DNA from: Trichoplax sp. H2
Taxonomy: Eukaryota > Placozoa > Uniplacotomia > Trichoplacea
Length of the DNA stretch: 64,000 nt
Reading direction: 5' to 3'
Assembly: GCA_003344405.1 (NCBI GenBank)
Contig: NOWV01000098.1
Coordinates: 124,001 to 188,000 of the forward strand
The first letter of the stretch is position 1, and every line of letters begins with the position of its first letter. Under the pieces are notes generated by a model. The model searched no databases and had not been told where the DNA came from. It saw only the letters and a list, made by a program, of their open reading frames with translations. This document shows positions 54,031 to 64,000 of this stretch, in pieces. The position numbers and the translations under genes are program-made.

Positions 54031-56589
54031 TCAAGCAATAAAATCTAACGGTCTGTTGAATCCACCTCTTCTGTTCATATATTGCCTAGAGTGTAGTAAA
54101 AGCGTTATCAATTAGAAGTAATAGTTGATCAACCTTGTACGAATGCCAGCATAAGTAAACCTACCTGTATCTTCTCTTTTGCTGAATTCGAGTACCTTCT
54201 GCGTTATTTGTGCCGTCAACATGTTTTCCCTAACAAAGCCAAGATAAGATGATTAGAATATTTTATAATTAATCAGTGGATATAATTAATTAGTTATGCA
54301 ATGATCACTTAGTTTCGACTAATTGTGCCACAATAGGACTATAAACAGAAGGAAAATGTTAAATTATCGAGAAGTACGCTATTTCATAGAAGACGTTGTA
54401 AACTTGTTTATATCTAATTATTGAAAATATAGGTAAAGTTAACGAAGTAACATTATTGCTATCTATTTAAAATTTGATTTTTCTTTCCTCTACTATAAAT
54501 AATTTATTCATTTAAGAGCGAACATTGAATAAAATAGGTAAAGTTAGTGGAATAATTAAATAAGCACTGTAGCATTTACTTTTGTTGAATCGAAGCCGGA
54601 GAATCCCATCAATTTCATCATTTTTTCCTCTTCATCCAATCCTTCAAGAGATACATCTAAATGAAATAATAGTAGACTTTAATTAGTTTCTCCAGCAAAG
54701 GTTTTATATAAGGTTATATTACAATTCTATTCTTCTTAATTTTATAGCAATACATACTACTATTTCTCCCGGACGATTTGGGCTTGTCATAATTGTCGGA
54801 TCTATATCATTGAATATGTATATATATGCACTAATTAATAAGTTATCATTCTCAGTACTATGGCAAAAGATAGGATTTGCATCACAGTATTAACTTAAAC
54901 CTAGAATCCTTATGACGTCGTGATCTAGGAGAACGTGACCGACTTCTTTTCGAACGCCGTGGAGATCCTGATCGTGACCTAAATATGGTAAAAATAAGAC
55001 TTATGGTTAGTACTACAATTATTATAAGTGAAATCAGATTACAAGTAGATAGCAGAGATGTTGCATTGCCTAAATTGATACTGCATTTGGTTACCTTGAT
55101 CTTTTTCGGTATCTTCTACCAGGAGAACGAGAACGACTTCGGTATCTCGGAGACCTTGATCGTCGTTTTGGCGATCTTGAGTGACTTCTACGACTAGTTC
55201 CTTAAAGGATAGCCAAAAATATATCCATATATATTAAACGACAAGATATTTTGGGTCATTACAGTACGCAGACACAATAGATGATACAGTAAAGTAAAAA
55301 GGTACAGTACAACTACGGTACACGAAGTATATCGAGCGAGAGATCGACTAGCACGTACAATATTTTCCAGCGATTAAGGAACAACAATACGAGTATTTAC
55401 AAGTTACCAATCATGTCAGTTACGATACATTGTATGACTTACGACTAGGTGGTCAAGTTTTAAGTTTGATCGGGATAGCATGGTATAAGTAGAGCAATGA
55501 ATACAAGAATTAAGTTATGCATAGCACTGCCTAACCTAGTAAACGTGGATCAACGTATTGCTATTGAAATTCATTGACAGATTTACAATATAATCTCTTT
55601 TCTAGTATAGGTGTAATCGTATCATGCTAATCTACTGGAAGATGGCAGGTCAATGATTATACCATACGCATAAGTCATTTTATATTGCAAGTATTCCGTG
55701 TTGGTTACGTTGTAACTTTTGCAAGGTACTAGTATCACTTTTGAATGGTTTTTTGACGTTTTCCATGTAAATTTGATAAAGGATTTGATTCAAGCAGAAA
55801 TACAACTACAGTATCCGTATTATAAGAGATAAGCTCTTAAAATTGATTATAGTGACATGCTAAGGACTCATTTACAATTTCAATTGTAATTATCCTTCAC
55901 CATCAATTGCATACACACACACATCTGTTTGTGTATGGTAGCTGTCATTAACTAAGTTGGTAGTGGCAGGTTACGTAGAATTTTAGATGCGATAATAGCA
56001 TCGTACTCTGGATACGGAATTGCTTGCAACCAACCAAGGTATCGAACGTCTATCTTTCAGTCTAACGTTATCTTAAGTTGTTGGGTAAGCGTTGTAAGAA
56101 TGTTGTTCTTACTGAGGATAAGTCAATCTTAGCCTAATACACGATCATCTTGGGTGAGTAAGACTATATATATACAATGGGATGATTCAGGTTTTTTAAT
56201 CCTAATTTGTATTTAAGATCGAATGGATGTTGGAATCAGCAGGTAGAGTTTCTTTTAAACTAATGTCCAGACTCTGTGAATGGAACGATTGTGTTGAGAG
56301 ACAGACAGCCATGGCCACATGCAATACTTTGAAGGGGAACAACTAAGAGAGGTGTATTACCTGGTTTTCTATCTGGCGATCGACTTCGGCGCCTTCGATC
56401 ATCTATATATCAACAATATGGAATGAATAGGATAGCATGCATTGATCAACAGTTATTCCCAATTGAATCATGTATTAACAATTTGAAAATGTCTCCTTGG
56501 AGACGCTATGCAGCCATTTCCATTGGCTGCCACTTACAAGATCGAATCTCGCCGTAGTGTGGACTTCTGGAACGACTACGGGATGGCAT
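54031..56589 (-). CDS. SNRNP27: U4/U6.U5 small nuclear ribonucleoprotein 27 kDa protein
   Basis: SNRNP27 is an SR-type tri-snRNP protein of the spliceosome that acts before catalytic activation. Minus-strand exons: 56589-56538, 56402-56361, 55200-55095, 54978-54901, 54801-54758, 54656-54580, 54229-54165 and 54085-54031 (TGA). All phases agree and give 172 aa; the human protein has about 155. Residues 1-92 form an RS domain (MPSRSRSRSP, SRSPKRRSRSPRYRSRSRS, SKRSRSRSPRSRR). A short polar linker follows, then the diagnostic conserved C-terminus: EEEKMMKLMGFSGFDSTKGK, HVDGTNNAEG, KRRYRQYMNRRGGFNRPLD and FIA at the end. The 44-nt exon 5 uses a GTATGT donor; a GTAGTA donor three bases earlier is also in phase. 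The start codon is the first ATG and matches the family's short basic opening. It is divergent from TMEM230, about 790 bp apart. Confidence 0.95.
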
Positions 56590-57378
56590 TTTGAAAGATA
56601 GTTATGCTACTACCTGAGTTGAATCAAATAAATAGCTTGGAAAGACAGCTAATTTTCTTTCCTTCTAGACTTAATGGAGAGTAGGCATAAACAAGTTTGA
56701 TTTTCGCTCTGCAGATGATCCGGAGCCACAGACTGACTGGTATTACTGTATTAGTGTATTACTGTATTGCTGTGTTACTGTATTACTGTATTCCTGTATT
56801 ACGTTACTGTAAAGCTGATCGGGTACAGTACTAGACGACTGACAGTACTAACAACACTACAGTACAGTACTGTATGCAGCGTACTGTACACTGTACACTG
56901 TCAGCATGTAGCGCGAATAGTCCGCACATGCGTACAAGTGCGCTTCCAAGTCAAGGGGGTAGCTGTACAAAAATCGGAACTATTCCCCATAGAAAGTACC
57001 ATAAAATGTTTCCAAACATTTGCATCACCCTGTATTTAGTACAGTAGAGTCCAATGACTCAATGACCAGTAAAAAATAGTCGATCAGGCAGGCGTAGGAG
57101 ATACTGAGTACTGGTTACTGTAGACCTGACTACTGGTACGTACACGTCATACGGTAGTGTATATTGTATAAAGTGAGTGGATCAAAGCTGAAGTTCAGAG
57201 ACATAAAGTTATTGAACCGAACCGAACCGAACCGTACTCAGGTCTAGTTCAGACATTGTTGACATCTTCCACTTGAAAAATTGAGCCAGGATCTGGACTG
57301 CCTTGGTCAATTCTTTCCAATCGTTGGTACTACAAGTAGATTGAATTATCTGATTGACATCGTATCCATCAGTAAAAA
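56590..57378. promoter_or_regulatory. Divergent SNRNP27/TMEM230 upstream region containing GTAC element (copy 3)
   Basis: The two genes face away from this 789-bp stretch, so it should hold both promoters. It contains TGTATTACTG-type short repeats (56755-56800), GTACTGTACACTGTACACTGT palindromes (56860-56905) and the ACCGAACC core with the context ATAAAGTTATTGAACCGAACCG...CTCAGGTCTAG (about 57206-57248), shared with 6.1 and 7.5 kb. No TATA or initiator element stands out. Confidence 0.45.
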
Positions 57379-58534
57379 ATGAAGAAAAAAGCTAGTAAAT
57401 ATATGCGCTTGCAAGCAGAGGGCAATGAAGAATTTACAAGCATGCAGGTTGGGTAGTTGCCTTTTATGCAAGGCTAGCGCAATCATTTCTTGTGGCTCAA
57501 GTCTAGCCACCAACTTGCTAGAATAGAATTGTTTTGATAATGCTGATGCAATGATTTTCAATTACTTTTCAAATAGTTTCGCAAGCCTAAACCTCGAGCT
57601 CCGATCAAAGCGATTGTTCTGGCTTGTACTTTATTTCTAGCTGGATCCATTATGATCTTGATGGCGGCGCTCATTTTTACTGGAGGAGCTGGGATCAAGG
57701 TTATCTACGATCGTCATATACGAGTATTTTACTTGTAGCATGCCCTTTTCATGATCAACCCCACTTCAACATACTGTAGATATTCCTATACACGCACTTC
57801 ACTCAAGCTGATCCATCGTTTACAGTAGTGTATTGTAGATTCCACTTTACCTGATACTGATAATTACTCTTACCATCAAGACGTAGAATTATCACTATAA
57901 CAATCTTGTATCTCCACTATCATTATCTCAATACAATAACTCATCCCGGTATTATCATTCGACATTAAGGTATAATCCAGCAACAGGAAATGAATGATAT
58001 GACCATGTAGTATACAATCGATACTCGTATGCTATGGATAGATTGTAGAATAAGTATACGATACAATATACTGCACATGAATTGCTATTGAATACTGCAA
58101 TAGCCATCGTTGACTTTGTTACAACTAGTTACAACTGTCTTGATGGTAAATTGCTTGCTTCAAGTACAACTATCATTCCATCATCGTATAATCGTTGAAT
58201 ACGCCCACAGAATGATGCCAAATACATACTATAGCTTGTTTCATTAATAGTGCTCATGCACTTGCCCTACATTCATCCATCATGGTATACTGTACATCCT
58301 TTGTTTACAGTTCCAAATTTTTCATAGTTTAACAAGTCTCCATTTCTCGTACTACCATTAATGACTTTTCTTTGACTAAATTAGGAACCAGATGAAAGAA
58401 GATCAACTTATACTGTGTTATTCGTGATTGGTTCTCTCTTGTTTATCCCTGGATTTTATCATGTACGAATTGCCTACTATGCATATCGAGGTTACAGTGG
58501 CTATTCATATGAAGATATTCCCGAATTCGACTAA
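57379..58534 (+). CDS. TMEM230: Transmembrane protein 230
   Basis: TMEM230 is a small two-pass membrane protein of secretory and recycling vesicles; in neurons it is found on synaptic vesicles. Exons: 57379-57447, 57577-57699 and 58385-58534 (TAA at 58532). All junctions are phase 0, giving 113 aa (human about 120). The protein reads [12 protein letters not shown] at the start, then a [13 protein letters not shown] junction into membrane segment 1 (about residues 33-56, [20 protein letters not shown]). A short loop (TGGAGIKEPDERR) follows, then segment 2 (about 74-96, [19 protein letters not shown]), and the tail [19 protein letters not shown]. The tail and the IPGFYH-RIAYYA motif are family signatures. 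The first ATG is in frame and close to the family's usual start. The gene is convergent with the SFI1-like gene. Confidence 0.95.
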
Positions 58535-58984
58535 AATCGACTCGAAGTCAAGCGTTTTCACTGCTTGCTAACCATTACGATGGCATGTAAATTCTTCCAC
58601 GACGAAATACATTATAATATAATTTATATGTGAGACTGCCAAATATTACTACAGTATAGTATAACAATGATTGAAGATGGTAAAAAAGTACACGGTAATG
58701 TCTATATAATTATTCTATTGACGTCAGTGAAGGTCATTGCATATATCTTTCGTAATTGCAACTGTTTTTACAATGACCTACCAAGAGTAGAAATGTGAGG
58801 AAGCATTGTAAGCAAGAAATGTTCATCATAACAGATAAACTACCTACTGTATTTCTAGTCTAATCTACTGTATCATAAGGCGTAAATAAATTAACAAGAA
58901 TTTCATTTTATTTACAGTAATTAAGTCAATTTTGTAGAAATCGATAATCAAACAATTTTTTACAGAATGGATAAAGGGAACCCT
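58535..58984. other. Convergent intergenic region, TMEM230 to SFI1-like
   Basis: 450 bp that should hold both 3' UTRs. An AATAAATT at about 58885 may be the TMEM230 poly(A) signal. Nothing else was seen. Confidence 0.5.
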
Positions 58985-61900
58985 TTATGAAGTACTGTGT
59001 TGTCTTAATAGCGTACGAATATGGCTTAGTAGCTGCTGAATTCGCGGCCGATTACATTCTAGCTTTGCTTTCTGTGTATCCAATAACATGTTTATCTGTA
59101 TACAGATGGAATAAAGATAGTAAACAAACGGGTCAACCAAGACGTGTCTAACTTTGTCCAGTAGCTTATTACTAGTTACGTATATAATTGCAATAAATAC
59201 TATGACCTAATAATAAATTAGATTCTTTAAGTGAAATTCAATAGTGTTTCCTACAAAGAGTTCTTACCTGCTTCAATCGTCCGTCAAGATCGATAACTCT
59301 ATCATCGTTCGTTTCTTGCTCTAATCTATTCAGAATATCACGACGAGACTCTATACAGCAGCTATTTGTATGGAAGACAAAAATCATAAATGTAAATTTA
59401 CTCCATACTATACTGACGCGATTCAATCAATTAGTAATGATGCATCATAAATGATCAGTTCCATTGCTACCATATGTTCTACTCTGCTTAACACGGTATT
59501 TCTCTTATAAAAAAGTACCAAAAAATGCTCTAGCTATTAAAAGATTTGCTATAATGCATTACTAATATTTTTTAAAGTTATAATTCATACTTATACTCTA
59601 GCTTTAATCTCTCAAAATCTTGTAATTCGTCCTTGATTTGTAAGATCTCCCACTGTAGACTTTTATTCTCAGCTCCTTCTTTATTAATAAATTGATATAA
59701 ACTTGAATCTAATGTCTTCTGAGACAATCGATTTCCGTATGTTTTCTGCTCAGTAGGGTTTATCTCATAGTGTAGATTCTTGTTTTCTGCTCCTTCATCA
59801 ATAAATTGATATGAACTTGAATCTGATTTCTTACGAGATAACTGATTTCTGTCCGTTTTCAGTTTAACAGGGTTTATTGCACGTGGTAGACCCTTATTCT
59901 TTGCTCCATCTTTATTAACATATTGATATGAACTTGAATCTGATATCTTATGAGACAATTGATCTCGATCTGTTTTCAGTTCAACGGGGTCTAAATAGTC
60001 ATGTACCGGTACCGGAATCTCTTTTATTAGCGGTTGAGGCGTCTTTCGGGGTAAAATATTGGCATCGATTTCATCTAACGTCCTAACAAGTGCTTCATTC
60101 TTGCCCAGATGAGACGGAATTCTAGCCACCTTTCTATTTTTAACTGCGGCTAATCTTACTGCTGCAGTTTCATTTGATGCGTTTGAATATTCCGAGTGCA
60201 GATAGTCGGGAATTCTGGGTCTTCGTCGCTTGACTTGTTTATCTCTTAGATACTGCAAAGATGGGAACCTGTAAAAACATTAATTTTATTTTTAGGTCAA
60301 ACTTCGCCTGGATTATTAGAAGTTTATAATACTAGTGTTGTATATTTTAGTTATAAGCGATAAAATAACGTACGATTCGGTTACTTCAAGCTTTTCATTC
60401 GATGATGTACCTTCTACGGACGAAAAGTAAAGATTAGCATTTTAACTAATATACGTAACTTTTGTTTTCTTTCTTTCAGAAATGAAAATTACCATCTTCA
60501 ATAAGTAGAGGAGGTACTGGAATTGCCGATAGATTTCTAACTGTGGGTTGTTTCGAAAATGTAACAAACATCCAATGTCGGGCAAATTTGTATACGACAT
60601 GATAGATTCGATACAAACTCTACAATTATATCAAATAATGATTTATTTTCAGTACAAAGATAAACTTTAAACTGGAGTCACATTATTACATATAATACAC
60701 ATTTTATACGCACTTCACTTTCCCTTTTACTAACTGCTAATTTCTTTTGCTGTGCTATTTCATCTCCAATCTAGTCAATTTTTCGTACAAAAATGCTTAA
60801 TAAAGTAAATATTTAGCAAGAAACGTATATCTATCCTCTCATTACTGACCCTTAGCCAAGCAACGATTCCGGTCTTTAATAAATATTGTTTTCTCATCTC
60901 CGTAGCTTTGGAAAAGCGAGCTGCTTTGTCTTTCTTATACTTGGTATAGCCAAGCCAAGCTTTAAATGCCTGGATTAGGACATAAAGAAATTAACGGCAT
61001 AAATAATGGGTCATAGGATGTTCTAATATGTTGACATCTTACGCAGTAGGATTTAGAGGTCGTATAAAATCAGCTTATTAGATTGGAAATTAATTTATAT
61101 ATTAGGACCTTTTTCTGTAGCATCAATGTCCACTGCCACAATGAGAGAGCAGTAGCTTCTTTTTGATAAATAGACTGGTTGTATTGCTTTTTCCATAACG
61201 AGAAATATTTGAAATAGATTGTAATGGTATAGTGTACAATCTGTTGCCGTACCATAACCTATATAATTAGTTATTATTGATTCTTTCAGCATGCTGTAAT
61301 ATCTTCGAGATATACTATTACCAGAGTACAGTATACTGTTATAATTTGTTAGAGATATGAACGAGTACCAAGTAAATACTGAATCAGTCAAGAAGCGAAG
61401 ATTATTTACATTGAAAAAGAAATATAGTACCACTTCCGTATAATGCAATTAAAAAATTAACAAGTCACTAGCAAGGAAATTTTTCAGCATAAAATCAAAT
61501 CTAATCAAACCTCTTTCCGAAAGCATAACTTTACGTATTTATTCCACTTCATAAATGCATTTCTCAGACACTTTCTGTTATCATAATTTACTACAATTTC
61601 CATTTTTTGTCTCATCTTTACAATTTCATTTTTACTGATTCGCCAATGACTAAAGATTCTTGCTAATTTTGCTAATTTAAAGACCAATACATTGGTTTTA
61701 ACGACGGCTTAATAAATATTCTTATATTCAAAGGGCTTAATTTGACGTTTAAAATATATTACTAAGATTACTTACAAGCTTTTAGCTGTATTCGAGCTTC
61801 TTCTAGTTTTGTTCGTTGCATTTGCTTTTCGATTGTTCGTTCCGATAAGTAATTGTACCAATTAGATAAAACCTATTGGGATTGGAAATCATTACACATC

Positions 61901-64000
61901 ATACAACCACACAATAGAGTCAGTCTATATTAATTAATAAAGCTAAGGCATTAATACATTATGACAATAATACTATCTATATTCATCTTAATACCTTCCT
62001 TAGCAAATTCTTATGATAAATTTTATTACATTCTGTTTCTATCGCTTTCAGTTCTTTTATTGTACGTATAGCTACTCGCCATTGCTTGAATCCATCACTA
62101 AATATTACGGTTGAATATATAATTCTTAATTTTGAAATCAAATTAACTATAATTATGTGTTCATACCGAAGTAAAAGTATTCTTTTCGAAGCCGCTAAGT
62201 CTGCTACTTTAGTATTGATTTCTCCCCATAACACGTTATAAGACTTCAAATTAACAAATGAAAAAGTTTTATATTATTAGATTTAGTGACCTTTAAAGCA
62301 TATATCTTACATTCCGTTTGGCGTGCATACCTTCCATTCATCCATTGTTTTCGATAACAAAGCCACAGAATAGTGATGGTTAGCTTTAAAGTACTCCTTA
62401 TATTTGCGCTTACGTTCTAAAGTGTACTAGAAAAATGACAATGGTACGTTATCAATAGTTACGTAATTTTGTGTAGTAATCATAATCTAGTATTATGTTC
62501 CTCATCAGAAATACACTTACCTTTATCCAGCCCTTCCAGCATTTAGAAATACATCTTAACCTGTATCGTTTTATAGCTAATTCCATTCGGTGTTTTCTGC
62601 AGTAGAAGGACTCATCCATGAATCCACTTCCAAAAATAGATTAACGTCAAAATTTAGAATCTCTATACATACCTTGCTAAAAGCATATTTTTCGAATTCC
62701 TCCAATGTTGAAATGTTTGCTTAAGTGCTTTATGATTTCTGATTGATAATGCCAAATCCTGCACGGAAGAATCTTATTTAATTACAAAGCCGTTATAGAA
62801 AATATAAAAGTAGTAGTACTAAATTAACAACAATGTTATTCTCTATAGCTTTTACATATTTTGCATGTAAGTCCTTCGCTTCATAGGCCGTTCTTTTCCA
62901 CTTATTAAAAACTGTCGTTAACATATGTTGCTGATGATGACATATAGCCTATAAATGGTTATTTTTTGTATTCCATTAGAAAAGGAAATAAGCCGTACTA
63001 TCATTTTCTGGGTAGAATTTTCTTACCGATTCGAGCATAACTTTGACATCTTGATTAAGGTGATATAATGTTAGCCACTTATAAAACATCTTAGCCTGTA
63101 ATATTTCGCTTTTAGAATAAACAATATCTATTTAATTCGATTCTAAATTTACGACTTGATTCAATTTCTAGAAAATGCATAGTCATGTACATACTTATTT
63201 AGTCGTATAGCTTCAACTTGTCTTTCAAATTTAATGCGCCTTATTTCCACGTACAATTTTAATCTTTGAAAGTACCTTTTCATAACGAAAACAAGGTTGG
63301 ATCCTCTACTGATAGAAATCTGTAGCCGAATAGATAGAATTACTCTTACCTCGGTAACGCTTTCAGAATAAAAAATGCTTCAGCCTTAACATATTGTTGC
63401 TAGTATAAAATATCAAGGAGAAATAAATAAGCTGATAAATTGTAAAGTTAAAACTGTTATGTAAAATTGCAGCTTTATATCTAACTTTCCGAGTTCTCTT
63501 CCATGAAACATACTGTCTCCAATGATTCCAAGTCTGCCGTTTGATTCGATTTCTTAACGTCGATAACAAAATATATATAAAATTATGTTAACTACCAATA
63601 TGAAACAATGACTCTAGCGGAAGCTAACCGGTATTGATTTCGAGCTAATTTATAAGACGCATAGCGCTTTAAATCGTCCGATTGTTCACAACGTAGTATC
63701 CACTTATTCCAATACTTTTCTTGCAACTTTCGTATCAATTACAAGCAAAAAAGTACATTAGTTTATCTTGTTCAACTAATTTGTGATTTTTCGTCCTTAC
63801 GCTATAAGCCATTATTTACCAACCTTAAATGCTTGAAAATCATCAGCTTCTATAGTCCGATAGCGATGTAGGCGTTTCTTTACGGCATACAATCTCAAGG
63901 CATCGAAAGTAAGTTTCTGAAAATTTTAATTTGAAATTAGTAATTTAAGGTTGCATTAACTGTAGGCAAACGTCAGTACTACATACCGTAATATGAATTT
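58985..64000 (-). CDS. SFI1: SFI1-like centrin-binding protein (5' end outside window)
   Basis: Sfi1-type proteins form a long helix whose tryptophan-bearing repeats each bind a centrin, at spindle pole bodies and centrioles. Minus-strand exons I could phase: 61872-61776, 61671-61511, 61258-61109, 60969-60850, 60619-60493, 60413-60374, 60268-59591, 59361-59268 and 59095-58985 (TAA). Further repeat exons lie near 62.0-62.1, 62.2, 62.33-62.43, 62.52-62.60, 62.67-62.76, 62.85-62.95, 63.03-63.10, 63.20-63.29, 63.38-63.56, 63.64-63.73 and 63.83-63.92 kb. Repeat signatures include IFSHWRISKNEI, AFMKWNKYVK, FKAWLGYTKYKK, TFQHWRNSKN, VFNKWKRTAYEAK and TWNHWRQYVSWK. The C-terminal 678-nt exon is not repeat-type: it is basic, then holds three ~39-aa repeats with SDSSSYQ. 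Two coiled-coil-like exons close the protein (DILNRLEQET, LDGRLKQ, QQLLSHIRTLL). The donor at 61108 (GTCCTA) is unusual. Family assignment is firm; orthology to SFI1 itself is likely. Confidence 0.85.
59640..60000 (-). repeat. Three ~39-codon tandem repeats in SFI1-like C-terminal exon
   Basis: Units begin PVELKTDRDQLS, PVKLKTDRNQLS and PTEQKTYGNRLS and each carries an SDSSSYQ/LDSSLYQ core and an (E/A)xNKxL segment before the next unit. Lengths are 39, 38 and 39 codons. The protein alignment is clear without gaps except one residue in the second unit. Confidence 0.9.

Noticed and set aside
54985-55197. 70-codon plus-strand open frame
   Set aside because: It is the antisense shadow of the SNRNP27 RS-domain exon.
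57346-57561. 71-codon minus-strand open frame over TMEM230 exon 1
   Set aside because: It is the complement of a real TMEM230 exon and intron and has no family support.

Overview
The window is nuclear DNA of an animal. It is AT-rich and its genes are split by GT-AG introns, mostly short. I reconstructed six multi-exon protein genes by hand. Exon phases agree at every coding junction unless stated otherwise. There is also one tRNA gene. The gene set (CHMP7, NF-YA, two PCGF3/5-type Polycomb RING proteins, SNRNP27, TMEM230, an SFI1-type centrin-binding protein) together with short introns and low GC suggests an early-branching metazoan. A placozoan such as Trichoplax or Hoilungia would fit, but this is inference and only moderately certain. 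No bacterial, viral, CRISPR or transposase-coding feature was recognised.

Layout. 1-1345 (+): 3' half of CHMP7. 3123-7275 (-): NF-YA, convergent with CHMP7, with a 3.3-kb repeat-filled intron. 8283-8355 (-): tRNA-Arg(ACG). 10142-12285 (-): a compact PCGF3/5-like gene. 12286-37697: about 25 kb in which I find no convincing conserved gene, only a possible 49-aa membrane micropeptide (17039-17188), a tandem hairpin satellite near 20.75-20.99 kb and a possible upstream exon at 33.05 kb. 37721-51901 (+): a second PCGF3/5 gene with the same exon phases as the first, but with introns up to 7.5 kb holding several unrelated tandem arrays. 54031-56589 (-): SNRNP27. 57379-58534 (+): TMEM230, divergent from SNRNP27. 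58985-64000 (-): SFI1-like gene, convergent with TMEM230 and running off the right edge.

How the genes relate. They do not form a pathway: CHMP7 is ESCRT-III/nuclear-envelope, NF-YA is a CCAAT-box factor, PCGF proteins belong to Polycomb repressive complex 1, SNRNP27 to the tri-snRNP, TMEM230 to vesicle membranes and SFI1 to the centrosome. The most striking features are the inverted pair of PCGF paralogs about 25 kb apart, and an array in the larger paralog that looks like decayed tandem copies of one of its own coding exons (near 48.6-49.2 kb). A GTAC-palindrome element carrying an ACCGAACC core occurs three times (6.1, 7.5 and 57.2 kb).
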